Below are positions 1-6,450 of a stretch of 8,371 nt of DNA, one piece after another. The notes below the pieces were generated by a model that saw only the letters and a program-made list of their open reading frames with translations, was not told the origin of the DNA and searched no databases. This DNA comes from Pyramidobacter piscolens (GTDB lineage: Bacteria > Synergistota > Synergistia > Synergistales > Dethiosulfovibrionaceae). Every line of letters starts with the position of its first letter. Positions within the stretch are counted from its first letter, which is position 1. Position numbers and translations under genes: made by a program. Location: the NCBI GenBank assembly GCA_004558205.1, contig SFDM01000064.1, positions 1-8,371 of the forward strand, given 5' to 3'.

Positions 1-199
1 TTGAACCGGCTTTTACGCCAGCAGCGCAAGGAGGCGGCGCTCGATAAACGTTCCAGGTGCGAAGAAGCCTTCCCCCGGCCCAACCGGAGGCGTACGTTTA
101 TACATTGAGGATTGGGGCGGGGAAGGGTTCGAGCAGCTGGGACGTTTAGCAAGTGACGCCGGTAAACCGCAATTTACCGTATTGTAGGGAGGGAAAAGA
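1..199. other. Leader region upstream of the operon, no supported gene
   Basis: This GC-rich stretch has short open frames on both strands but none with a convincing start, ribosome site and recognisable protein. One plus frame is open from position 5 to a TAG at about 185-187 and could be the tail of something upstream. A short minus frame has an ATG near 108 and a stop near 13. I recognise neither. The supported content is the palindrome at 160-179 and the Shine-Dalgarno of the first gene (AGGGAGG, about 186-192). A weak -10-like TATACA lies at 99-104, but no -35 stands at a suitable distance. Confidence 0.4.
160..179. promoter_or_regulatory. Palindrome, candidate operator in front of the operon
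   Basis: CGGTAAA-CCGCAA-TTTACCG is a perfect inverted repeat with 7-bp arms and a 6-nt spacer. It ends 20 nt before the first start codon, just upstream of its ribosome site. The inner 13 nt (163-175) recur as an exact inverted match at 3147-3159 in the gap before the acetoacetate-decarboxylase-like gene. The position and recurrence fit a repressor or activator site, but no regulator gene is in the window. The operator role is inference. Confidence 0.4.
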
Positions 200-1228
200 A
201 TGCAATCGAACAAAGACTTTTGGCCCGAAGGGCTGCCTTATGTGAACAATTTTCGGATCGTCTTTTTGACCGTGGCGGTCAATTTGGCCTGTGTGCTGGC
301 CTTCTTTTGCGGGGCGGAAGTCGCGCGCCCCATGATCGTGTCCGACGCCTGCATCTGCGGCGCCGTCACGTCCTTTATCGACGTGTTCGCCGTCCACCGG
401 CTTATGAAGGGCCTGCGCGCCCAGGGGAAGCTGCCCTCGAAAGTTCCGCACAGCCGCCTGATGGCCGCGCTGCCCCAAAACCCCGCGGCCTTGGCGGCAA
501 TCCTGGCGGCGCTCTTCGGCGTTCTGACGCCTCTGGCCAACGATCTCCTCCTCCGCTTTTACGAGATAGAGTCCCTGACCTTCGCGCAGTTTGCGTTATG
601 GCGCATTTCCTACTCCACGGCCCTTTCGGCCTATATCGTGCAGATCGCCATCTTCCGCTACGTCCAACCCGACTGCGGCGATTCAGGAGCGCCCCAGACC
701 GGAGCCTCGGAAGTCAAAAACCCGCTGCTCCGCGTACCAGCGTTCAAAGAGTGGCTCAACTCTGTCACCGACGACTTCGGTTTCAATATGGCCCTGGGCC
801 TGCTCCTGGGCGGCACGGTCATACGGGGAAAGGACGTGATCATCGCGCCCGCCGCGCTGGCGGGGATTCACTATTCAGCAATCGCCTTGGGGCTGATCGT
901 GACAGCGCGTATGGTCTATCCCGTCGCCCAGAAGACGCTCGGCCTCGGCGGCTCCGGAGCTCAGGCGGTCCAGCCCGGCGGCCGGCCGATTCTCCGGCTT
1001 CCCCTGTCCCCGGCGAAATTCGCGCTGGTCCTCCTGCCGCCGCTCATGGCGGGTACCTACGTCTTTTTCCGAGCCGTGATGACCTTTTTCGGCTTCGAGA
1101 CGCTGAACTTCTTCCAGTTCTTCGTTATACGCTCCATCTGGACCGCGCTGCTGACCAAAGCCGTCGTAAAGCTGGCGGTATGGCGCTGCGTCCAGCTCTC
1201 GCAGAAAGGAGAGCCAAAACATGTATGA
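200..1228 (+). CDS. Polytopic inner-membrane protein with internal duplication, function unknown
   Basis: The protein has 342 residues and roughly eight hydrophobic segments by eye (about 19-38, 44-66, 95-113, 134-154, 195-208, 213-235, 273-296, 305-328), so it should lie in the cytoplasmic membrane. It is built from two related halves. Residues 91-156 and 267-332 line up without gaps: each begins LP-x-x-PA, continues with a similar F-E-(S/T)-L motif and aromatic-rich helix, and ends in a basic residue, two or three residues and VQ. Such duplication is common in transporters and channels, but I do not recognise the family. ATG at 200 is chosen because AGGGAGG stands about 8 nt upstream. The gene ends inside the start of the flavoenzyme gene (8-nt overlap, ATGTATGA), which suggests translational coupling. 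Its place at the head of the operon fits import or export of the pathway's substrate, but that is inference. Confidence 0.75.
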   Translation: MQSNKDFWPEGLPYVNNFRIVFLTVAVNLACVLAFFCGAEVARPMIVSDACICGAVTSFIDVFAVHRLMKGLRAQGKLPSKVPHSRLMAALPQNPAALAAILAALFGVLTPLANDLLLRFYEIESLTFAQFALWRISYSTALSAYIVQIAIFRYVQPDCGDSGAPQTGASEVKNPLLRVPAFKEWLNSVTDDFGFNMALGLLLGGTVIRGKDVIIAPAALAGIHYSAIALGLIVTARMVYPVAQKTLGLGGSGAQAVQPGGRPILRLPLSPAKFALVLLPPLMAGTYVFFRAVMTFFGFETLNFFQFFVIRSIWTALLTKAVVKLAVWRCVQLSQKGEPKHV

Positions 1229-3143
1229 GAGACTGCAAAGCCCCGTGAACATCGGGCGGCTGGCGCTCAAAAACCGCTGCGTCCTGCCCGCCATGGGCGT
1301 GAACCTAGGCGCGGCCGACGGCAGCGTCACCGAGGACATCGCCGCCTACTACGAAGCCCGCGCCCGCGGCGGCGCGGGGCTGATCATCACTGAAGTGACC
1401 CGCGTCATGGGCGGAAACGGCGTCAGCGACCCCTGCCAGCTCGCGGCCTGCCGCCTCTCCGACGTGGCGAGCCTTCAGCGCCTCGTCGAAGCCGTGCACA
1501 GCCACGACGCGAAGATCTTCATCCAGCTTCAGCATCCCGGCTGGTGCGCCTCGCCGCTTATGACGGGGGAACAGCCCGTGGCGGCCTCCGATGGGCCCAG
1601 CCCTTCGGGCGGCAGGGAACACCGCGCCCTGACCACTCAGGAGTGCGGCGACATGGTCCAGAGGTTCGCCTTCGCGGCCAAAATCGCCCAGATGGCCGGA
1701 GCCGACGGCGTGGAGCTTCACGCCGCCCACGGATATCTGATCAACGAATTTCTGTCGCCGGCTATGAACTCCCGCGCAGACCAGTACGGCGGATGCTTCG
1801 ACAACCGCATGAGGTTCCTGCGCGAGATCATAGCGGCCATCAGAAAGGACTGCGGAAAGGGCTTCCCCCTGTCGGCGCGCATCAACGCCGAGGAGGCCCT
1901 GCCCGGCGGCATCGATCTGGCCGAGGCCGCCCGCATCGCCGCCGCCCTGGAAGCCGCGGGGGCCGACGCGATCAACGTGAGCTGCTATTCCGCCGGCTGC
2001 ATCGAGCCGGGAACCTACGCGCAGGGCTGGAAAAAATACATGGCCCAGGCGGTGAAAAAGGCAGTAACGATCCCCGTCATCGCCACCTGCAACATCAAAG
2101 ACCCCGCGGTCGCCGAGTCCCTTCTGGAGGAGGGCTGCTGCGACCTGGCCGCCATGGGGCGCGCCCAGCTGGCCGACGCCGACTGGTGCCGCAAGGCTTT
2201 CTCGGGCCGCGAGGCGGAAATACGCAGGTGCATCGGCTGCCTGGCCTGCTTCGGCGAGATCGTGAAGCTCAAAAGGGTCCGCTGCGCCGTCAATCCCCTC
2301 ATGGGGCGCGAGCGCGATTTTGCCGTCCCTCTCAGAGACGGCGCGGGGCGCGCCGTGGCGGTCATCGGCGGCGGCCCAGCGGGCATCGAGGCGGCGCTGA
2401 CCCTTAAAAGCCGCGGTTTCGCGCCCGTCCTCTTCGACGAGAATCCCCGCCTGGGCGGCACACTGAACGTGGCCGACCGGGGCTGGGGCAAGGAGAAGAT
2501 CACGCGCTATGTGGACTCGCTGATCGTCCAGCTGGAGAAGGCCGGAGTGGAAACGCGCCTGAACGAACACGCTACGCCCAAGGCCGTGAAGGCTCTGAAC
2601 CCCTGCGGCGTCTTCGTTGCCTGCGGCGCCGAGCCGCTGATCCCCCCCATCGAGGGCGCCAGGGGGCCCCGGTTCTGCACCGCCGAGGACGTGCTTTTAA
2701 ACAGGGTCCACCCCTCGGGCAGAGCGGCCGTGATCGGTTCGGGCATGACGGGGCTGGAAACGGCGGAAATGCTGGCGCTGGCGGGCTGCGAGCTGACGCT
2801 GGTGGAAATGCTGCCCAGCCTCGGCCCGGGCATGTACCCCTCGGTGGTGGAGGACGTGATGGGGCGCATCAATCCCCACAACCCCAGGATTTTGACGGGC
2901 CACAGGCTCATGAGGATCACGCCCGAGGGCGTGGATCTGACGCGCCTTGCCGACGGTAGCCCCCTCTTCGTCCCCGCCGATTGGACGGTGCTCTCCCTGG
3001 GTGTGCGCCCGCGGAAATCCGTGGCCGACGCCTTCAGGGCGGTTTTTCCAAAGGTCCAGGTCATCGGCGATGCCCGCCAGGGCGGCCGGGTCCTGGAAGC
3101 CACCCAGGACGCCCACGACAAAGCCTTCGTCTTCGAGCCCTAA
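1221..3143 (+). CDS. Old-Yellow-Enzyme family NAD(P)H-dependent enoate/2,4-dienoyl-CoA reductase-type flavoenzyme
   Basis: The 640-residue length is typical of the FadH/BaiCD/BaiH/enoate-reductase type, which pass electrons from NAD(P)H through FAD and a 4Fe-4S cluster to FMN and reduce a C=C next to a carbonyl. Residues 1 to about 330 form the FMN TIM barrel. It carries QLQHPG (102-107), the HAAHGYL active-site stretch (167-173) and the following NEFLSP...YGG...NR signature. Four cysteines (337, 340, 343, 355) form the cluster site. A GGGPAG dinucleotide fold follows at 383-388, a second GSGMTG fold at 506-511, and a C-terminal VIGDA FAD-binding motif. The cysteine spacing is x2-x2-x11, one residue shorter than the x2-x3-x11 I recall for E. 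coli FadH. AAAGGAG lies 9 nt before the ATG. The family call is firm. The substrate (enoate, dienoyl-CoA, bile acid or steroid enone) is not determinable here. Confidence 0.9.
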   Translation: MYERLQSPVNIGRLALKNRCVLPAMGVNLGAADGSVTEDIAAYYEARARGGAGLIITEVTRVMGGNGVSDPCQLAACRLSDVASLQRLVEAVHSHDAKIFIQLQHPGWCASPLMTGEQPVAASDGPSPSGGREHRALTTQECGDMVQRFAFAAKIAQMAGADGVELHAAHGYLINEFLSPAMNSRADQYGGCFDNRMRFLREIIAAIRKDCGKGFPLSARINAEEALPGGIDLAEAARIAAALEAAGADAINVSCYSAGCIEPGTYAQGWKKYMAQAVKKAVTIPVIATCNIKDPAVAESLLEEGCCDLAAMGRAQLADADWCRKAFSGREAEIRRCIGCLACFGEIVKLKRVRCAVNPLMGRERDFAVPLRDGAGRAVAVIGGGPAGIEAALTLKSRGFAPVLFDENPRLGGTLNVADRGWGKEKITRYVDSLIVQLEKAGVETRLNEHATPKAVKALNPCGVFVACGAEPLIPPIEGARGPRFCTAEDVLLNRVHPSGRAAVIGSGMTGLETAEMLALAGCELTLVEMLPSLGPGMYPSVVEDVMGRINPHNPRILTGHRLMRITPEGVDLTRLADGSPLFVPADWTVLSLGVRPRKSVADAFRAVFPKVQVIGDARQGGRVLEATQDAHDKAFVFEP

Positions 3144-3146
3144 GGC

Positions 3147-3159
3147 AAATTGCGGTTTA
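3147..3159. promoter_or_regulatory. Second copy of the operator-like 13-mer
   Basis: AAATTGCGGTTTA is the exact reverse complement of the 13 nt at 163-175 inside the upstream palindrome. It lies just after the flavoenzyme stop codon and 26 nt before the acetoacetate-decarboxylase-like start. Only one arm is well kept here: the flanking bases match 15 of 18 positions of the upstream site. It may be a weaker binding site for the same regulator, or a coincidence. No convincing promoter accompanies it. Confidence 0.3.
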
Positions 3160-3172
3160 TATTGACACAAAA

Positions 3173-3178
3173 AGGAGG
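3173..3178 (+). promoter_or_regulatory. Consensus Shine-Dalgarno that fixes the start of the ADC-like gene
   Basis: AGGAGG stands 7 nt before the ATG at 3186. An in-frame TTG at 3150 would give 12 more residues, but it has no ribosome site, and its extension would be encoded by the operator-like 13-mer and the Shine-Dalgarno itself. ATG at 3186 is therefore preferred. Confidence 0.8.
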
Positions 3179-3185
3179 AAGTTCC

Positions 3186-4043
3186 ATGAACGGAACCTTT
3201 GTACCGAAGGAACAGTTGGAGAACTTTATGAAGGGCGGGGCCATGAACAGCCAGTATGGCATTCAGGTCTACCTGAAGATCGACGCCGAAAAGGCGCAGG
3301 CCCTTCTGCCGCCGCCGCTCAAAGTCGCCCGGCTCGCCGGGCTGGACGGGCTGGGCTACATCTATATCGTCAATATCCGCGAACCCACCTTCGGCCCCTG
3401 GTACATGGAAGGCGGCTTGGCCGTCATGGCTGAGTACCAGGGCGTTCAGGGCATGCACTTCCTAGGGCTCATGCTCAGCGGCCCCGGCGCGCTGATGGGC
3501 CTGTGCCTGGGGCGCGAAGGCAGCGGACTGCCCAAAAAGCTCTGCGAAAGCATCCGCGTGGAACGCCTCGGCGGGCGCGGACACTGCTGGATCGAGCGCG
3601 GCGGCATCCGCCTGATCGACGTGGAGCTTGAGATGGGAAGCTACAACGACCCCATAATGGAACAGCTCGCCGCGCCCCAGACGGGCAGCAGCCGCGACAA
3701 CCCAGTCACCAGCGACGGCGCCTGCCTGCTGTTCCGCTCCCAGATCCGGGACGGCGCCTTTAAAAACATGGAGATGATCCACTACGCCAGCCCCACCCGC
3801 TTCTACGGCTGGGAAGCCGCTGCGGCCGCCGTGACGATCCGGTCTTCCGACGACGACCCCTGGGGCGATCTGCCCGTCACGGGCGTCTACGGCGCGGGCT
3901 GGATGGTCAGCGACAACTGGGTAACAGGGCAGACAGTCCTGCACCGCTATCCCGACGAAGAGGCCCTGGACGTGATGCCGTACCTGTTCCGCGGGCGCTA
4001 CGACCACTGCACCCTCTGCCGGGAACACCAGATCTACGAATAG
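3186..4043 (+). CDS. Acetoacetate decarboxylase (ADC) family protein
   Basis: The protein has 285 residues, slightly longer than classical clostridial ADC (about 245). The key motif is GREGSGLPKKL, with Lys117-Lys118 matching the Schiff-base lysine and its pKa-perturbing partner (Lys115/Lys116 in the Clostridium enzyme). YMEGG puts Glu75 where the active-site Glu76 lies. By my recalled alignment, the position of clostridial Arg29 is Lys31. Classical members decarboxylate beta-keto acids through a lysine imine. Some members of the superfamily instead act as aldolase-dehydratases, so the reaction is not certain. The protein should be soluble and cytoplasmic. It sits between an OYE flavoenzyme and a double SDR, 42 nt after the first and 13 nt before the second. 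This points to a role on a keto intermediate of the same pathway. The Arg-to-Lys change and the altered N-terminus suggest a substrate other than acetoacetate. Confidence 0.8.
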   Translation: MNGTFVPKEQLENFMKGGAMNSQYGIQVYLKIDAEKAQALLPPPLKVARLAGLDGLGYIYIVNIREPTFGPWYMEGGLAVMAEYQGVQGMHFLGLMLSGPGALMGLCLGREGSGLPKKLCESIRVERLGGRGHCWIERGGIRLIDVELEMGSYNDPIMEQLAAPQTGSSRDNPVTSDGACLLFRSQIRDGAFKNMEMIHYASPTRFYGWEAAAAAVTIRSSDDDPWGDLPVTGVYGAGWMVSDNWVTGQTVLHRYPDEEALDVMPYLFRGRYDHCTLCREHQIYE

Positions 4044-4056
4044 GAGCGTGACAGCC

Positions 4057-5937
4057 ATGGACTTCGACCGATCCTACTTTAAAGGCAAGACCGCCGCTGT
4101 GACCGGCGGCGCGTCGGGCATCGGCCTGGCGCTGTGCGAGGAGCTTCTCGAGAGCGGCGCGGCCAGGGTGACGCTGGCCGACTTCAACAAGGACAACCTG
4201 AGAGAGCACGAACAACGCCTGCAGGCCCTCTACCCCGGCAAGGTCAGGGGCTCGCTCTGCGACGTGACGGACAAGGCCCAGGTGTTCCAGATGGTGAAGG
4301 ACGCCGAGGACTTTGGCGGCGGCCGCCTGGACCTGCTAATCAACTGCGCCGGCGCGGCTCTGGGGGGCCGGTTCGCCGATTCGCCTCTGAAATGTTCCAT
4401 AGGTATGGCAGGGCGCGTCGCCAGCAACGACGACTGGAAAAGGGCCCTGGCGGTCAACTTGATGGGGGCGCTGTGGGGCTGCGAAGCGGGCATTCCCCCC
4501 ATGGTGAAACGGGGCGGCGGCCAGATCGTCAACATCATCTCGGGCATCGCCTTCTCGCCCATGGCCTATCAGAGCATGTACGCCGCCACCAAAGCGGCGC
4601 TGAACGCCCTGACGCTGTCGCTACGCGCTGAATTCGGCGACTCGGGCGTCAAGATCAACTCCGCCACTCCCGGCACCACCGCCACGGCCATCTTCGGTGC
4701 CAACGGCACGTCGGCGCCGCCGGAAGCGCAGACGCCTCACCAATCGGCCCAAAGGATATTGGACGGCGCGGCGCGGAACTGCCGGCTGATCCTGGGCGAC
4801 GACTCCGACGTGGACGGCGCGAAGTATAACTTCCTGCCCGATCAGGCTGCGGACAAGCTCGACCGGATCTTTCTCGGCTTCGCGCGCCAGAGAAGCCAGG
4901 GAGACCTTTCCTTCAAAATCGACGCCGCCGCCGAAACCGCCTTGTCCCCCGAGGGGCAAAAACAGATAGACCGCCTTATCGCCATCAGCGCTATGGGGCG
5001 CTCCACGCCGGAGCGCATCCACGGCGCCTTCGCGGAATATTTCAAATCGCGCGATCCCTTTGCCTGCGATCCCGGCTATTTCATGGGAAAGACCGCGGCC
5101 GTCACCGGCGCGGCCTCGGGCGTGGGGTTGGCCCTCTGCAAAGAGCTGCTGCGCCGCGGCGCCGCGCGGGTTGTCATGGCTGACTTCAGCGAAGGCCGCC
5201 TGCCCGAACAGGCAGAGCGGCTGGAGCGGCTCTATCCCCATCGGGTCAGGGGCATCCTCTGCGACGTGTCCGACGAGGAATCGGTCAAGGCCATGATCCA
5301 CGGAGCTGAAGAGTTCTTTGGCGACGATTTCCACATCCTGATCAACTGTGCCGGCGTCGACCACGCGGGGCTTTTCGCCGAAACTACCGAAAGCGCCGGG
5401 ATCGCCGCCGCCACGGGAGCGCGAGTCCAGACCCCCGAGGACTGGGAGCGCGTCTACGCCGTCAACTTCTGGGGCCCCCTCTACGGGTGCCGCGCCGCTC
5501 TGCCCATCATGATCAGGCAGGGCAAGGGGCAGATCGTGAACGTCGTCTCCGGAACGGCCCAGGTTCCCATGCCCTATGAGAGCGTCTATTCCTCAAGCAA
5601 GGCGGCGCTGAACGCCCTGACGCTGGTACTGCGCTATGAATTCTGGGACTGCGGCGTGATCTTCAACTCCGCCACGCCCGGCACCACCGCCACGGCCATC
5701 TTCGGCAAAGGCGGAATCCCCGAGGGCGCCCAGTCCGCGGAGGAGTCGGCGCGGAGGATCCTCGCCGGCATGGCGAACAACCAGCGCCTGATCCTGGGCG
5801 ACGACGCCGACCTGATAGGGGCCGTGGAATGCTTCAACCCAGACTATCAGACCTTTCTGGACGACTTCACCCTCCAGGTGGCCCGCGCGCGCCGTTCCGG
5901 CCATAGCAGCTGCTACGGCAAAAAATGTTCCACGTAG
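4057..5937 (+). CDS. Tandem short-chain dehydrogenase/reductase: two complete SDR domains in one polypeptide
   Basis: The protein has 626 residues, about twice a classical SDR. Domain 1 has the cofactor motif TGGASGIG (16-23), Asp42 at the end of the second strand, NCAG (96-99), Ser162 and Tyr175-x3-Lys179. Domain 2 repeats each: TGAASGVG (350-357), Asp376, NCAG (430-433), Ser498 and Tyr511-x3-Lys515. Both therefore look catalytically competent, and the Asp residues favour NAD(H). Both halves share an identical TPGTTATAIFG stretch and a later RLILGDD, showing duplication of one ancestor with an offset of about 335 residues. A charged linker of about 70 residues lies between them. They should oxidise or reduce alcohols and ketones of similar substrates, perhaps at two positions or in opposite directions. 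ATG at 4057 is chosen over GTG at 4048 because AGGAG (4042-4046) overlaps the previous stop and stands 10 nt away. No TM segment is seen. It is the last gene of the operon. Confidence 0.9.
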   Translation: MDFDRSYFKGKTAAVTGGASGIGLALCEELLESGAARVTLADFNKDNLREHEQRLQALYPGKVRGSLCDVTDKAQVFQMVKDAEDFGGGRLDLLINCAGAALGGRFADSPLKCSIGMAGRVASNDDWKRALAVNLMGALWGCEAGIPPMVKRGGGQIVNIISGIAFSPMAYQSMYAATKAALNALTLSLRAEFGDSGVKINSATPGTTATAIFGANGTSAPPEAQTPHQSAQRILDGAARNCRLILGDDSDVDGAKYNFLPDQAADKLDRIFLGFARQRSQGDLSFKIDAAAETALSPEGQKQIDRLIAISAMGRSTPERIHGAFAEYFKSRDPFACDPGYFMGKTAAVTGAASGVGLALCKELLRRGAARVVMADFSEGRLPEQAERLERLYPHRVRGILCDVSDEESVKAMIHGAEEFFGDDFHILINCAGVDHAGLFAETTESAGIAAATGARVQTPEDWERVYAVNFWGPLYGCRAALPIMIRQGKGQIVNVVSGTAQVPMPYESVYSSSKAALNALTLVLRYEFWDCGVIFNSATPGTTATAIFGKGGIPEGAQSAEESARRILAGMANNQRLILGDDADLIGAVECFNPDYQTFLDDFTLQVARARRSGHSSCYGKKCST

Positions 5938-5968
5938 AACAGGAGCCTTAAAGGGGAAATATTTAATA

Positions 5969-6014
5969 AAACAGCGGAGGAACTCGCCGATTCGCGCGAG
6001 TTCCTCCGCTGTTT
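5969..6014 (+). terminator. Operon terminator, perfect 19-bp hairpin
   Basis: Arms 5969-5987 and 5996-6014 are perfectly complementary (AAACAGCGGAGG... paired with ...CCTCCGCTGTTT) with an 8-nt loop. The stem begins 32 nt after the SDR stop codon. The A-run at its base and T-rich sequence after it (TTTCGTTCCGTTCATTTT) suit a factor-independent terminator, possibly usable in both directions. Confidence 0.85.
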
Positions 6015-6057
6015 CGTTCCGTTCATTTTCCCTTTGGCGCCCTCAGCGCGGCAATCT

Positions 6058-6190
6058 ATTACTCTTTCGCAGTTAAACGGCTTAATTGAAGACCGGGGGC
6101 GACCCGAGGGGCATCCTGTCGCTAAAGACTATCTCGGCCTGTTCGGCCTGCCTATACTCGCTTGGTGGATACCCCTCGGGCCGTCCCCTC
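6058..6190 (+). repeat. Structured intergenic repeat, copy 1, with a long hairpin
   Basis: This segment recurs in inverted orientation at 7757-7890, diverged at the edges but with an identical 35-nt core (6118-6152 against 7795-7829). In copy 1 the core is the loop of a large hairpin. Arms 6095-6116 and 6167-6188 pair at 20 of 22 positions (one of them G-T) around a 50-nt loop. The loop contains small self-complementary units such as GGCC-TGTTC-GGCC. No reading frame is conserved. It may be a transposon-like intergenic repeat or a structured RNA. I do not recognise the family. Confidence 0.7.
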
Positions 6191-6250
6191 AGCAGGTATT
6201 CATTATTTCAGTTGGCAATTAGTATATCCTATAATCGGCAGGTATTGATA

Positions 6251-6354
6251 CTAGAGCAATTTTCAAAAAACGCAACAGTAGTCAGAAGCGGTAAAACAGT
6301 CGCTTACCGGGTTAGAATATCCCTTTATAAACTCTTTTATGAAAATTGCTCTAG
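6251..6354. mobile_element. 104-bp MITE-like element, copy 1
   Basis: The segment starts CTAGAGCAATTTTCA and ends with its exact reverse complement TGAAAATTGCTCTAG, giving 15-bp perfect terminal inverted repeats. Pairing continues about five more positions with one mismatch. The same 104 bp occurs in the same orientation at 7452-7555 with one difference (T at 6292, C at 7493). The CTAG at both ends may be part of the repeat or a CTAG target duplication, which cannot be told apart because CTAG is palindromic. It is too short to encode a transposase, so it would need one in trans. Confidence 0.85.
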
Positions 6355-6420
6355 GGCTCGTCTGAAAAATCGCTGAAGTTGTTTATTTTTACCAAACCAA
6401 ATCAGAATAGAAGCGATGAA
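6353..6420. mobile_element. Solo IS-end fragment related to the IS at 7891
   Basis: Starting AGGGCTCGTCTGAAAAATCGC, this stretch matches the end of the IS5-family element at 7890-7952 (AGGGTTTGTCTGAAAAATCGC), with a few substitutions and a 5-nt insertion. It abuts the right end of the MITE-like element directly and has no transposase attached. It is either the leftover of a deleted insertion or a short non-autonomous derivative. Confidence 0.7.
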
Positions 6421-6450
6421 TAGGAAAAAATGCCCTTCTATTCATCGCTT
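6411..6450 (+). terminator. Hairpin at the edge of the IS fragment, possible terminator
   Basis: AAGCGATGAATAG (6411-6423) pairs perfectly with CTATTCATCGCTT (6438-6450) around a 14-nt loop. A T-rich stretch (TGTTTTG) follows on the plus strand. The minus strand shows a weaker T-run, so if it terminates it is more likely for plus-strand readthrough. The stop of the broken minus-strand gene lies inside the right arm. Confidence 0.35.

Noticed and set aside
1305..2570. Long minus-strand open frame (421 codons) opposite the flavoenzyme gene
   Set aside because: It is antisense to a well-supported OYE gene in GC-rich DNA, has no recognisable domain, and reflects the codon bias of the true gene.
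3162..3167. TTGACA as a promoter -35 in front of the ADC-like gene
   Set aside because: It is only 18 nt from the start codon, with no -10 at a suitable distance.
3150..3185. TTG start extending the ADC-like protein by 12 residues
   Set aside because: There is no Shine-Dalgarno, and the extension would include the real ribosome site of the ATG at 3186.
4048..4056. GTG start for the double SDR
   Set aside because: It is only 1 nt from AGGAG. ATG at 4057 has proper spacing.
3462..4058. Minus-strand open frame opposite the ADC-like gene
   Set aside because: It is antisense to a gene with clear family motifs and has no ribosome site or family signature of its own.
6095..6188. tRNA, integron attC site or CRISPR reading of the structured repeat
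   Set aside because: It has no T-loop or acceptor CCA layout, no clear attC core sites, and only two inverted copies rather than regular direct repeats with spacers.
6230..6235. TATAAT as a promoter -10 between the structured repeat and the MITE
   Set aside because: The best -35 (TTGGCA at 6212) leaves a 12-nt spacer, which is too short, and there is no gene directly downstream.
6251..6354. Open frame through the MITE-like element (LEQFSKNATVV...)
   Set aside because: It appears in both copies only because the DNA is the same, without a start or ribosome site of its own.
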